64,000 nt of DNA from Betaproteobacteria bacterium Ga0077526 (GTDB taxonomy: Bacteria > Pseudomonadota > Gammaproteobacteria > Burkholderiales > Ga0077523): positions 1,030,671 to 1,094,670 of the forward strand of contig LNDV01000034.1 in assembly GCA_001464765.1 (NCBI GenBank), read 5' to 3'. Within the stretch, counting starts at the first letter, position 1, and each line of letters opens with the position of its first letter. Under the pieces are notes generated by a model that was given only the letters and a program-made list of their open reading frames with translations, ran no database searches and was not told where the DNA came from. This document shows positions 8,400 to 17,010 of the stretch, one piece after another. The translations under genes and the position numbers were made by a program.

Positions 8400-10169
8400 T
8401 CAGTTCACCGGTCCGGACGTGCCGAGATAGGCCGCGACGACATCGGGATGCCGCAGCACATCCTGAGGCGTGCCCTCGGCAATCTTTCGGCCGAAGTTGA
8501 GGACGGTGATCCGGTCGGACACCTTCTCCACCAGCCCCATGTCGTGATCGATGAGGAAGATCGTGAGCCCGTGCCCGCGCAACCGCCTCAGCAGTTCGAC
8601 GAGGTTCATCTTCTCGGTCTGATTCAGCCCGGCGGCCGGCTCGTCGAGCAGCAGCAGGCGCGGATGGCCCGCCAGCACCCGAGCGATCTCCACGAGCCGC
8701 TGGTGACCATAGGGCAGATTGCGCACGATCATGTGGGCGCGATCGGCGAGGCCGACGAAGGCGAGCGCAGACATTGCGCGAGCGCGGAGGGCCCGGTTGC
8801 CGGATGGGATTGGATTGCCGTCGCGCTGTGCGCCGACCATCACGTTCTCCAGGGCGGACAGGTTCGCGAACAGGCGGATGTTCTGGAAGGTGCGGCCGAT
8901 GCCCCGCCCCGCGCGTTCGTGCGGGCGCAGCTGTGAGACGTCCTCCCCTTCGAGCACGACACCGCCGGCGGTCGGCTTGTAGATGCCGCTCACCACGTTG
9001 AGCGACGTGGTCTTGCCCGAGCCGTTGGGGCCGATCAGCGCATGCACGGTGCCGCGATTCACGGCCATGTCGATGCCGTCGACGGCCTTCAGCCCGCCGA
9101 AGTGCTTGGCCAGTCCGTGGAGCGTGAGCAGCGGACCGGAGGCGCCGGCGCTCACGTCGAGTTCCAGGGGCTGCACGCCCGTCGTGTCGGTGAAGGCAGG
9201 CTTCGCGAACCGGGCGCGGCCGACCTTGATGAGTCCCCAGATGCCTTCCGACAGGAACACCATGATGAGGATCACGCCGATGCCGTACACGGCGAGGTAC
9301 ACATCCTTGACGAAGGACAGCGCCTCGGGGAGATGCTTCAGCCATTCAGGCATCTGCACGATCAGCACCGTGCCGATCACACCGCCGAACGGCGACTGCG
9401 ACCCGCCCAGCAGCGCTGCCGTGAGGAACTCGATGGACCGCGCGAAGTTGAAGTTGTCCGGGCTGATGTACGCAAAGCCGGCGGCATAGAGGCCACCGCC
9501 GATGGATCCCAGCAGGGCGGAAAGGGAGAACGCGGTCACCTTCGTGCGCAGAGTGTGGACGCCCACGACCTCCGCTGCGAGCTCGTTCTCGCGGACTGAG
9601 CGCATCGCGCGGCCGAGCCTCGTGCCGGGAAGCCACCACACCGCGAACACGAGCAGGTAGAGGACGATCGCGCAGAACAGCAGGTAGTCGCGATCCTCCG
9701 CCATCTCCCACCCGAACAGCGACGGACGCGGAATGCCGGCGATGCCGTCGGGGCCGTGCGTCACCTCGATCCAGTTCACGAGCACGAGATCGAAGATCTG
9801 CTGGAAGCTGATCGTGATCATCGCGAGATAGTGCCCGCCGAGGCGGATCGTGGTGAGCCCGAGCGCCAGGCCCGCCAATGTGGCCGCACCGGCGCCGAGC
9901 AGCAGCGACGACCAGAAGCTCAGACCCGCGGTGGTCGACCCGAGAGCCACGCCATAGGCACCGAAACCGAAGAACGCCGCCTGGGCGAGATTGATCTGTC
10001 CCGTGTAGCCCAGCACGACCACCAGCCCCAGCACGGCGATCGCGTAGGTGACTGCCTGCATGAACATCTGCACGACGTACGCGCTGGTCTCGAACAGATA
10101 GGGGACGACGGCTGCCGCGAGCGCGAGCGCGCCGACGACGATCAGGGTGGGGAGGTGGAGGCGTTGCAT
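8400..10169 (-). CDS. Fused LivM permease - LivG ATPase
   Basis: One 589-residue chain joins two normally separate subunits. Residues 1 to about 325 are a LivM-type permease with many membrane helices and the LGYTGQINLAQAAFFGFGAYG motif region. After a short linker, residues about 345-589 are a LivG ATPase with Walker A (GPNGSGKTT), signature region (LPYGHQRLVEIARVL) and Walker B (LLLLDEPAAGLN). Such fusions occur in betaproteobacteria. It sits between livH (13-base gap) and livF (1-base gap), so the three chains give a two-permease, two-ATPase importer. Confidence 0.92.
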   Translation of the reverse strand: MQRLHLPTLIVVGALALAAAVVPYLFETSAYVVQMFMQAVTYAIAVLGLVVVLGYTGQINLAQAAFFGFGAYGVALGSTTAGLSFWSSLLLGAGAATLAGLALGLTTIRLGGHYLAMITISFQQIFDLVLVNWIEVTHGPDGIAGIPRPSLFGWEMAEDRDYLLFCAIVLYLLVFAVWWLPGTRLGRAMRSVRENELAAEVVGVHTLRTKVTAFSLSALLGSIGGGLYAAGFAYISPDNFNFARSIEFLTAALLGGSQSPFGGVIGTVLIVQMPEWLKHLPEALSFVKDVYLAVYGIGVILIMVFLSEGIWGLIKVGRARFAKPAFTDTTGVQPLELDVSAGASGPLLTLHGLAKHFGGLKAVDGIDMAVNRGTVHALIGPNGSGKTTSLNVVSGIYKPTAGGVVLEGEDVSQLRPHERAGRGIGRTFQNIRLFANLSALENVMVGAQRDGNPIPSGNRALRARAMSALAFVGLADRAHMIVRNLPYGHQRLVEIARVLAGHPRLLLLDEPAAGLNQTEKMNLVELLRRLRGHGLTIFLIDHDMGLVEKVSDRITVLNFGRKIAEGTPQDVLRHPDVVAAYLGTSGPVN

Positions 10170-10182
10170 GGGACCGTTCCGC

Positions 10183-11067
10183 TCAGGCCTTTTCCGAGAC
10201 CTTCTCGCCGAAGATGCCCTGCGGCCGAACCAGCAGGAACAGGAACAGCGCGAGGAAGGCGTAGGCGTCCTTGTAGGGAACGGAGATGTGATAGGCGGCG
10301 AGGCTCTCGATCACGCCCAGCAGCAGACCGCCGACGATCGCCCCGGTGACATCGCCGAAACCGCCGATGATCGTCGCGGCGAATGCCTTGAGCGCGATCG
10401 TGGAGCCCATGCCGATCGACACGAACAGGATCGGCCCGACGAGGACGCCCGCGATCCCGCCCAGCACTGCGCTGTAGACGAAGGTGATGGAGATCATCAG
10501 CGCCACGGGGATGCCGAGGAGCCGCGCCATGTCCTTGTCCTGGGAGGTGGCCTGCAGCTTCTTGCCGAGGAGCGTGTGCTCGAAGAACACGTACGTGAAC
10601 AGCACGAGCAGCATCGTGACGGCGAGGATGACCAGGTACTGGGAGTCCAGGAACACGCCGCCGATGGTGACGCCGTCGGCGTTCAGCACCTTGTCGAGTG
10701 GCCGGGGCTGGGGTCCGAACACCGCGAGCACCGTGTTCTGCAGAAAGATGGAGGCGCCGAGCGTGCTGATCAGCACCGGCAGGAACGCCCGGTATCGCAG
10801 CGGGTAGTACACGCCGTAGTTGAAGAGGACACCGAAGACGGCCATCGCACCGAGCGACGCCACGAAGGCGAGCCAGTAGGGCCAGGACAGCCCCGTGAAG
10901 AACAGCACCATGGCATACGCCCCGAGCATCGCGAAGTCGCCCTGGGCGAAGTTGACGACGTTGGTGGCGCGGATGATGAGGACGAAACCGAGGGCGACGA
11001 GGGCGTAGATGCTCCCCAGCGCCAGGCCCTGGAACAGCACCTGGAAGTTGTCGAACAGGGCCTGCAT
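10183..11067 (-). CDS. livH: Branched-chain amino acid ABC transporter permease LivH
   Basis: The 294-residue inner-membrane protein has about eight hydrophobic helices and LivH motifs (ALGFVLIIRATNVVNFAQGDF near residues 25-45; GGFGDVTGAIVGG near the C-terminus). It is the first gene of the leftward liv operon and pairs with the LivM half of the next gene. No binding-protein gene is linked; a complete second set of related permeases lies at 21-24.5 kb but has its own binding protein. Confidence 0.92.
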   Translation of the reverse strand: MQALFDNFQVLFQGLALGSIYALVALGFVLIIRATNVVNFAQGDFAMLGAYAMVLFFTGLSWPYWLAFVASLGAMAVFGVLFNYGVYYPLRYRAFLPVLISTLGASIFLQNTVLAVFGPQPRPLDKVLNADGVTIGGVFLDSQYLVILAVTMLLVLFTYVFFEHTLLGKKLQATSQDKDMARLLGIPVALMISITFVYSAVLGGIAGVLVGPILFVSIGMGSTIALKAFAATIIGGFGDVTGAIVGGLLLGVIESLAAYHISVPYKDAYAFLALFLFLLVRPQGIFGEKVSEKA

Positions 11068-11143
11068 CGGCGAAGGCTCCCCCTCGATGGCGCCGTGGCG
11101 CCCGCCTGTTGTGCTTGTTCTGGTACCCGTGGCCTTCCGACAG

Positions 11144-11180
11144 GCCTCCCTGCCGGAGGCGGTGGATCCGGATCGGATCC
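11144..11180. promoter_or_regulatory. Two adjacent inverted repeats upstream of livH
   Basis: In the 325-base interval between livH and the EF-hand gene, a 6-base stem (GCCTCC/GGAGGC, 11144-11160) is followed by a 7-base palindrome with a 3-base centre (GGATCCG GAT CGGATCC, 11164-11180). On the minus strand they lie 77-113 bases before the livH start and could be an operator or leader structure. Nothing else in the interval was recognised. Confidence 0.3.
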
Positions 11181-11392
11181 GTGTCAGCGGATGGGTTGCG
11201 CCGCGCGTTGGGCCGATGTTGCCGGACAGCGTCCACGCGGGTCTTGGGGGCTAGTGTACAAAGCTTTCGACGGCTTGGCACTGCGAATCGCCCCCGCATG
11301 ATCCTCGTCAACGTACGAACGTGTCTGGGCACTACCGTGTGCTGTCGCAGTCCCATGCGCAGCCCGCCATTCATGAACCTCCAGGAGTCACC

Positions 11393-11926
11393 ATGAAGCT
11401 TCGTCTCATCACCCTGTCCCTCCTTTCCGCCGCCGGGCTCGCTGTCGCGCTGCCGGCGAGCGCCATGCATCACGAGAAGTTCGAGGCTGCGTTCAAGAGT
11501 GCCGACAAGGACGGCGACGGCACGCTCGACAAGGAAGAGGCCAAGGCCATACCGAAGGTCGCCAGGAACTTCGATGCCCTCGATACCGACAAGGACGGTA
11601 CCTTGTCGATGGCGGAAGTGATGGCCGGCGCGAAGGACAAGATGAAGGGCAAGGGCAAGGACATGCGCGACAAGACGAAGGCCATGCACGAGGACGGCAA
11701 GGCCCGCTTTGCCGCCGCGGACAAGGACGGTGACGGCACGCTCGACAAGGAAGAGGCCAAGGCCATGCCGCGCGTCGCGGGCAGCTTCGACAAGATCGAT
11801 GCGGACAAGGACGGCACGGTGTCGATGGACGAGATCCACGCGTTCATGAAGAGCCAGCACCAGGGCAAGCGCAAGGACAAGGACCACGATCACGACTCGC
11901 ACCACGGCGACGGCAAGGAGGACTGA
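11393..11926 (+). CDS. Secreted EF-hand calcium-binding protein with internal duplication
   Basis: The 177-residue protein has a signal peptide (about 1-24, ending PASA) and four canonical EF-hand loops at D38-E49, D64-E75, D110-E121 and D136-E147, each with acidic residues at loop positions 1, 3, 5 and 12. Loops 1-2 and 3-4 are two copies of one pair, 72 residues apart; the DNA is still nearly identical across the first loop of each. A Lys-rich linker separates the copies, and the C-terminus is rich in His, Asp and Lys. It is probably a periplasmic or secreted calcium buffer or sensor. AGGAG precedes the ATG. Confidence 0.88.
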   Translation: MKLRLITLSLLSAAGLAVALPASAMHHEKFEAAFKSADKDGDGTLDKEEAKAIPKVARNFDALDTDKDGTLSMAEVMAGAKDKMKGKGKDMRDKTKAMHEDGKARFAAADKDGDGTLDKEEAKAMPRVAGSFDKIDADKDGTVSMDEIHAFMKSQHQGKRKDKDHDHDSHHGDGKED

Positions 11927-11948
11927 TCCTCGTCCGCGGTAAGCGCCC

Positions 11949-11977
11949 GTTCCCTGGCTGGTTCACCGCCAGGGAAC
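11949..11977. terminator. Hairpin between convergent EF-hand and GFA genes
   Basis: A perfect 10-base stem (GTTCCCTGGC / GCCAGGGAAC) with a 9-base loop lies between two convergent genes and includes the last codons of the GFA gene. There is no clear U-tract on either side, so it is a possible bidirectional terminator or mRNA 3' structure. Confidence 0.45.
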
Positions 11978-12343
11978 GTGGGTCTGCATCGCGGTCTCCC
12001 AGTTCTGCCCGTCGAAGCGCGCGTACGTGCGCCCGTCGACGTCCACGCCATCCAGCGCGCGCACGTTCACGTCGATCTTGTCCGGGTCCGAGCGGGGAAT
12101 GTAATAGGGGTGGATGCCGCAGTGCCGGCAGAACAGGTGGTTTGCCTGCCCGGTGTTGAAGCGATAGCTGGTGAGGCAGTCCTCGCCCGCGAGCAATTCG
12201 AAGTCCTCAGGCGGCACGATCAGATGGATGATGCCCTTCTTCGTGCAGACCGAGCAGTTGCAGATGGTGGCCTTGTCGAGGTCACCGGTCACACGGAAGC
12301 GCACCCGACGGCAGTGGCAGCTTCCTTCGTAGGTCTCGCGCAT
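11963..12343 (-). CDS. GFA/CENP-V family zinc-binding protein
   Basis: The 126-residue protein has the cysteine pattern of the GFA (glutathione-dependent formaldehyde-activating enzyme) fold: C9-x-C11, C28-x-C30-x2-C33 and C72-x2-C75, which should bind two zinc ions. Family members are small cytoplasmic proteins that often bind glutathione adducts, but most are uncharacterised. The gene stands alone, convergent with the EF-hand gene. The name formaldehyde-activating is a family label and not a demonstrated function. Confidence 0.85.
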   Translation of the reverse strand: MRETYEGSCHCRRVRFRVTGDLDKATICNCSVCTKKGIIHLIVPPEDFELLAGEDCLTSYRFNTGQANHLFCRHCGIHPYYIPRSDPDKIDVNVRALDGVDVDGRTYARFDGQNWETAMQTHVPWR

Positions 12344-12437
12344 CGGCGTCTCCTTGTATCGGCATGCCGATAGGGTAGCGCGTCCCGGGCGGCATGCGTT
12401 TCATGCGAACATCCGCCACCGTTCCCACCGTGCTGCG

Positions 12438-13466
12438 ATGCGTCTTCCGTCTCTGCGTGCCTGCCATGCTGTTGTTCTGCTCGTCATGCTGGCGCCGCTG
12501 TGCGCCCGGGCGGACACGGTCGTCCTGGCCAACGGCGACCGCTACACGGGCTCGGTCGAGCGTATCCGGGCCGGCAAGATAGAGCTCATCACGGCCGATG
12601 CCGGCACCGTGTTCATCGACGCGTCGAAGGTCGACAGCGTGACCACCGATCGCACGGTGACGGTCATCCTCAAGGACTACTCCCGGCACATCGGCCGGCT
12701 CGTGCCGTCCGTGATCGGAGCGCTCGGCGTCGTGCCAGAGGGCGGCGGCGAGACCGTGTCCGTTCCCGTCTCTCGCGTCTCGGTCCTGCTGCCCGGACAC
12801 CTCGATGAGTCGCAGTGGCGCATCACCGGGCGCGTGAACGCCGGCCTCACCGATACGGAGGGCAACACGGAAGTCCGCCGGCTCAACGCCGATGCCGAGA
12901 TTGTCGCCCGGCGCAACCGGGACCGGCTGAGCTTCACGGCAAGAGGCAACCAGGGTGTCGAACGCGGCGAGAACACGGAAGCCAATGCCACGGTCGGTCT
13001 CAAGTACGACCGCTTCATCAGCGAGCGCTGGTACGGCTACGGTGGAACGACCTTCGAACACGACCGGTTCAAGGACCTGCGACTGCGCACCACCGCCGGT
13101 GGCGGGCTCGGGCATACGGTGATCGATTCCGGGCGTACCGCGCTCGCGTTCGAGGCCGGTCTCGATCTTGTGACGGTGGATTACATTGCGAGCCCCGACC
13201 AATCGAACTCGGCGTTGCAGGTCGGTACGCGGTTCAACCACGCGCTGATCGACGGCATCGTCGAGCTCTTCCACAACAACCAGGTCTTCGTCGGTCTCGC
13301 GCACTTCAAGCAGTCCTTCGCGCGCTCGCAGTCCGGACTGCGGTTTCCGATGCGGGCGGGCCTCCTATTCTCTGTCCACCTGAATCTCGACTGGGACGGC
13401 GAGCCGGCCCCGGGGCGACGGAGCCTGGACCGCTCCCTGGTGCTGAGCCTCGGATACCGGTGGTGA
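12438..13466 (+). CDS. DUF481 outer-membrane protein
   Basis: The 342-residue precursor has a signal peptide (about 1-24, CARA/D) followed by a short domain of about 70 residues (DTVVLANGDRYTGSV onward) and a DUF481 (YdiY-like) beta-barrel ending in aromatic residues (LSLGYRW), as outer-membrane barrels do. The ATG at 12438 is chosen because it starts directly at the signal peptide; the Shine-Dalgarno site is weak. Its stop overlaps the start of the PagL-like gene, so the two outer-membrane proteins are made together. Function is unknown. Confidence 0.82.
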   Translation: MRLPSLRACHAVVLLVMLAPLCARADTVVLANGDRYTGSVERIRAGKIELITADAGTVFIDASKVDSVTTDRTVTVILKDYSRHIGRLVPSVIGALGVVPEGGGETVSVPVSRVSVLLPGHLDESQWRITGRVNAGLTDTEGNTEVRRLNADAEIVARRNRDRLSFTARGNQGVERGENTEANATVGLKYDRFISERWYGYGGTTFEHDRFKDLRLRTTAGGGLGHTVIDSGRTALAFEAGLDLVTVDYIASPDQSNSALQVGTRFNHALIDGIVELFHNNQVFVGLAHFKQSFARSQSGLRFPMRAGLLFSVHLNLDWDGEPAPGRRSLDRSLVLSLGYRW

Positions 13467-14020
13467 CGACGGGCCGCGGCACGGTCCGCGTGCGCCTCGC
13501 AGCGACGGGCCTGCTCGCCTTGGTGTCGGGATCGTCGCCGGCGCTCGATCTGTCGTTCGGCCTGGGGGAGGGCAATCGGGTCCGCTCGGCCGGGCTGGGC
13601 GCATCGGTCACGGTGCTGGACGGCTTGCCGTGTCCGCAGCCGTGCACGGCCTCCCTCGAAGCGAACGTTCGGGTCGCACGCTGGTGGATGCCATACGAGG
13701 ACATCCCGGGCAATGCGCTGTGGGACACCGCGGTGTCGCCCGTGCTTCGGATCTCCGCGCCGTCGGCCTCCGGCGGAAGGCTGTTCCTCGCAGTGGGCTT
13801 CGGTCTCCACTATCTCTCCCGGGACAGCCTCGGAGGCGTCCGGCGTTTCGGTACCCATCTGCAGTTCGGCGAGTTCCTCGAAGCCGGCTTCGCGAGTGAG
13901 TCGCTGCGGGGTGATGTGCTGTTCCGGCTGGAGCATGTCTCCAACGGTGCGACCGCCACGCCCAACAACGGCGTCACGTTCATCGGCATCGAGTACCGCA
14001 CATCCCTGGGCAGACCCTGA
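13463..14020 (+). CDS. PagL-like lipid A 3-O-deacylase family protein
   Basis: The 185-residue product starts with a GTG that overlaps the DUF481 stop (GTGA). A signal peptide (to about residue 29) is followed by a small beta-barrel. The C-terminal motif LEHVSNG matches the His-x-Ser-Asn active-site motif of PagL, an outer-membrane enzyme that removes the 3-O acyl chain of lipid A. In Pseudomonas PagL a catalytic Glu lies 14 residues after the His; here that position is Thr (GVTF). The family fit is good, but activity on lipid A is uncertain. Confidence 0.7.
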   Translation: MTTGRGTVRVRLAATGLLALVSGSSPALDLSFGLGEGNRVRSAGLGASVTVLDGLPCPQPCTASLEANVRVARWWMPYEDIPGNALWDTAVSPVLRISAPSASGGRLFLAVGFGLHYLSRDSLGGVRRFGTHLQFGEFLEAGFASESLRGDVLFRLEHVSNGATATPNNGVTFIGIEYRTSLGRP

Positions 14021-14074
14021 GTCGCAGACCGCGGGCCGCTATCATCGGCGTCCCCGCATCAGGACCCGCTCATC

Positions 14075-15004
14075 ATGGCTCTCGCGTTCTACAGTGAAAC
14101 GGACGATCCGCGCCCCTGGCGCGAGGCGATCCGTGCCGCGCTTCCGGATCTCGACTTCCGGATCGCGCCCGACCTCGGCAATCCCTCGGACATCGACGTC
14201 ACGCTGGTGTGGAAGCCGCCTCGAGGTTGGCACCGGCAGTTCCCCAACCTGCGCGCGATCCTGTCGCTCGGCGCAGGAGTCGACGCCCTGCTGGAGGACA
14301 CGGAATTGCCCGAGGGCATCCCGATTACGCGGATGGTCGACGCCGGGATGGGCAGGCAGATGGCGGAGTACGCGGCCTATGGCGTCATGCATTTCCACCG
14401 GCGCATGGACGACTACGCGCAGGCGCAGCGCGAAGGGCGATGGACGCCGCTCGAACCGGTTGCCGTTCGCGATTTTCCGGTGGGCATTCTCGGACTCGGC
14501 GTGCTCGGGGCGCAGGCAGCCGCCCTGCTGGTCGCGATGGGCTACCCGGTGCGCGGCTGGACGCGGTCACGCAAATCGCTGGCGGGGGTGGAGAGCTTCT
14601 GCGGGATGCAGGAACTGGATCGCTTCCTCGCCGGTACCCGCGCGCTCGTGAACTTCCTGCCGCTCACACCGGAGACGCGGGGCTTCATCGACGGCGCGTT
14701 GCTGGCGCGCCTGCCTCGCGGGGCGTACCTCGTGAATCTCGCGCGCGGAGGCCACGTGGTGGAGGACGACGTGCTCTCCGCTCTGGAGGACGGCGCGCTT
14801 GCGGGGGCGATGCTGGACGTGTTCGCGAAGGAGCCGCTGTCGGCCGACCACCCGTTCTGGCGTCATCCGCGTGTGGTTGTTACGCCTCACGTGGCTGCGG
14901 TAACGCAGGCCGAGGATGCCGCAGCCCAGGTAATCGAGAATCTGCGGCGGCTGCGCGACGGTGAGCCGCTTCGCGGCGTCGTGGATCGGGCCCGCGGGTA
15001 CTAG
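14075..15004 (+). CDS. GhrA-type glyoxylate/hydroxypyruvate reductase (D-2-hydroxyacid dehydrogenase)
   Basis: The 309-residue NAD(P)H-dependent enzyme of the D-2-hydroxyacid dehydrogenase family should reduce glyoxylate or hydroxypyruvate. The nucleotide-binding glycine motif GILGLGVLG is at 137-145. The catalytic Arg224 (LARGGHVV), Glu253 (AKEP) and His272 (TPHVAA) are all present. Length and the incomplete N-terminal substrate domain fit the GhrA branch. It stands alone between the PagL-like gene and the convergent FHA gene. Confidence 0.87.
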   Translation: MALAFYSETDDPRPWREAIRAALPDLDFRIAPDLGNPSDIDVTLVWKPPRGWHRQFPNLRAILSLGAGVDALLEDTELPEGIPITRMVDAGMGRQMAEYAAYGVMHFHRRMDDYAQAQREGRWTPLEPVAVRDFPVGILGLGVLGAQAAALLVAMGYPVRGWTRSRKSLAGVESFCGMQELDRFLAGTRALVNFLPLTPETRGFIDGALLARLPRGAYLVNLARGGHVVEDDVLSALEDGALAGAMLDVFAKEPLSADHPFWRHPRVVVTPHVAAVTQAEDAAAQVIENLRRLRDGEPLRGVVDRARGY

Positions 15005-15015
15005 GGAAGGTCCGC

Positions 15016-16359
15016 TCAGCGCGCTGCCGACTGGGTGCGGCGGTTGCGGCGGCGGACAGGAATCACGTAGTCATCCGTCCGGCCGGTGGCATCGGTCTCG
15101 GCGGCGGCGACCGGCTGGAGGACCAGCACGATCTCCGGCACTTCGGTCATCGGCGATTCGGCATGGCCGGCAGTGACGACCACGGAGGACTCCTCGCGCT
15201 TGCCGCGCTGGCGCCGGCGGCGGACGACCCGTTCGACCACGGCCGCTTCATGAGCCGGCTCCATGGTTTCCGCGATGTCTTCGGTCACCGTGGGCGCGGC
15301 TTCGCTGTCCGGCGTCGACGCTTGGAGCGTTTCGGGGTGGAGGTCCTGGGCGATGTCGCTGGCAGCCGTGGTTGCTTCCGCGACTTCCGCAGGGCTCGCT
15401 TCGGCCGGCGCCGGGACCTCGATCTCAGCCTTGGCCTCGTCGGGAGCCGCAACCTCCGCCACGACCGAGGTGACGTGCTCCGGTGCTTCCGGGACGGGGG
15501 CGACGGGCGAATGCGGGCCGGGTCCCTTCGCGATCTCGTCCCAGACCGTCGGCAGGAAAGGGTCGTAGGCAAGATCACCCTTGACCTGAAGCCGGTCAGC
15601 CAGCAGATCGAAGGTGGAGAACCCCGGCCGGTCGCCGGACCCGCTGTCGGCCGCTGCGATCTCGACGCCAGGCGCCGGAACCGCGGCGGGTTCCCGCGGA
15701 TGTCCGGGAGAGGATTCCTCCATGTCGGCGGCGAGCAGCCGCGCAACGCTCTCCGCCAGAGGCATACCCTGCCGCGGTTCGTGTGTCTGGGTCGGGCTGT
15801 CGTTGAGCGATTCGAGCGGCGCCTCGGTGCGGCGCGCGCGTCTGCGCGACCGGGAGGCGCGCTTCTTCGGGGTGTTGCCTTCCGGAGACGCGTCGGATGT
15901 CCTTACGGCCGGCTCTTCCGCAACTCCGGATTCCGGCGAGACCTCCGCAGCGGCTTCGGGCTGTTCGGGGACCGTCGCAGGGTCGGCTGCCGGTCGCGTA
16001 AGCAGCGCCGGAACGGCCATGGTGGCGTCCATGTCCCACGCCGCCGCCACGTGGGTCACGCGCATCGCGTACGGGCCGATGTGCAGTTCGTCACCCTCGA
16101 AAATAGGGGTCTCCTGCCCGCGGCCGACACGCATGCCATTGACCATCACGGGCAGGTACGAACCCTTGTCGACAATGCAGAAATAGTCGGAACGGAACTC
16201 GACCAGCGCATGCACGCGGGAGACGTGGCGCTGTTCGTCGGCGAGGACCAGCGTGCAGTCCGTTCGCCGGCCGATGGTGCCGCCCTGTTCGTCGAACTCG
16301 GTCGAGGGCCCGTCGAGCGGACGGTCACCCTTCGCGACGAGCGTGATGGTCATCCTCAT
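15016..16359 (-). CDS. FHA-domain protein with long disordered tail
   Basis: The 447-residue cytoplasmic protein has an N-terminal FHA domain (about 1-105; GTIGRRTDC and HVSRVHALV are its Gly-Arg and Ser-x-x-His phosphothreonine-binding motifs). The rest is low-complexity, rich in Ala, Pro, Glu and Val, with two Arg-rich patches (near residue 180 and at the extreme C-terminus). It should dock on a phosphothreonine partner, which is not encoded nearby. The ATG at 16359 begins directly before the FHA fold; an open frame continues upstream but codes nothing recognisable. Confidence 0.75.
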   Translation of the reverse strand: MRMTITLVAKGDRPLDGPSTEFDEQGGTIGRRTDCTLVLADEQRHVSRVHALVEFRSDYFCIVDKGSYLPVMVNGMRVGRGQETPIFEGDELHIGPYAMRVTHVAAAWDMDATMAVPALLTRPAADPATVPEQPEAAAEVSPESGVAEEPAVRTSDASPEGNTPKKRASRSRRRARRTEAPLESLNDSPTQTHEPRQGMPLAESVARLLAADMEESSPGHPREPAAVPAPGVEIAAADSGSGDRPGFSTFDLLADRLQVKGDLAYDPFLPTVWDEIAKGPGPHSPVAPVPEAPEHVTSVVAEVAAPDEAKAEIEVPAPAEASPAEVAEATTAASDIAQDLHPETLQASTPDSEAAPTVTEDIAETMEPAHEAAVVERVVRRRRQRGKREESSVVVTAGHAESPMTEVPEIVLVLQPVAAAETDATGRTDDYVIPVRRRNRRTQSAAR

Positions 16360-17010
16360 GACGGCGTCCGGGCGTTCTGCATTCGGGGTGTCGACGTTGC
16401 CGGCGAAAGTGTTGATTTCCAATGGGACGCATTGATCATGCCATCGGTGCGGTCGGCGGAAGGGCTCCCGCGGGACGGATTCTGGGCCGTCCGCCGGGGG
16501 GCGGTAAAGCCCGAAGTTTCGGCGGCCGTTCGTCACCTCGCATGCCGTGCCGCCCTCGCGTCGCGACGGAGATGTCGACGCTGGACTCCGCCGCCGCAAC
16601 GCCGGCGGGACTTCACGCCTCGTAGCGGCGGACGCAACCGGCCCGAGCATGGTTGCAGGCCGGCGCAAGGGGCAGTACCCGACCAGGACGTGTTCGCATG
16701 ACCATCGGCCAGGCGAACCACTGCATGTCCCGGACAGGATTCCGCGCATCGCGGTCGACAGCTTCTGTCCGAGTCCGCACGCGACGATCTCTCGCGTGTT
16801 CGTGTCGTCCTGGCGCGGCGCTGTGCGCGCGGGACCCCGCTTGCGCGGCTCACCATACCCATGCAACATAACCTGGAACATCCGGACGCTGCGCAGCGAT
16901 CGTTGCGACGGCTGTCGCATCACTTCATACAAGCTTTGCATGGCGTGCGCAATCACGTGATCCGCCCGCGCCATGGTGAGCTAACTCAACCCGAATGCAG
17001 GAGAGTGCAG
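16360..17010. other. 651-base intergenic region between divergent FHA and formamidase-family genes
   Basis: No gene was recognised here on either strand; open frames lack family features and ribosome sites. It holds the promoter regions of both flanking genes. A perfect 10-base palindrome (ATCACGTGAT) is at 16952-16961, 50 bases before the formamidase-family start. Confidence 0.5.
16903..16931 (+). promoter_or_regulatory. Weak sigma-70-like promoter candidate for the formamidase-family gene
   Basis: TTGCGA (16903-16908) and CATACA (16926-16931) are spaced by 17 bases, about 80 bases before the ATG. The matches are only partial (4/6 and 3/6), so this is a weak prediction. Confidence 0.25.

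Noticed and set aside
16422..16960. Several short open frames in the FHA/formamidase intergenic region
   Set aside because: None has a Shine-Dalgarno site or recognisable motif, and they overlap each other in different frames.
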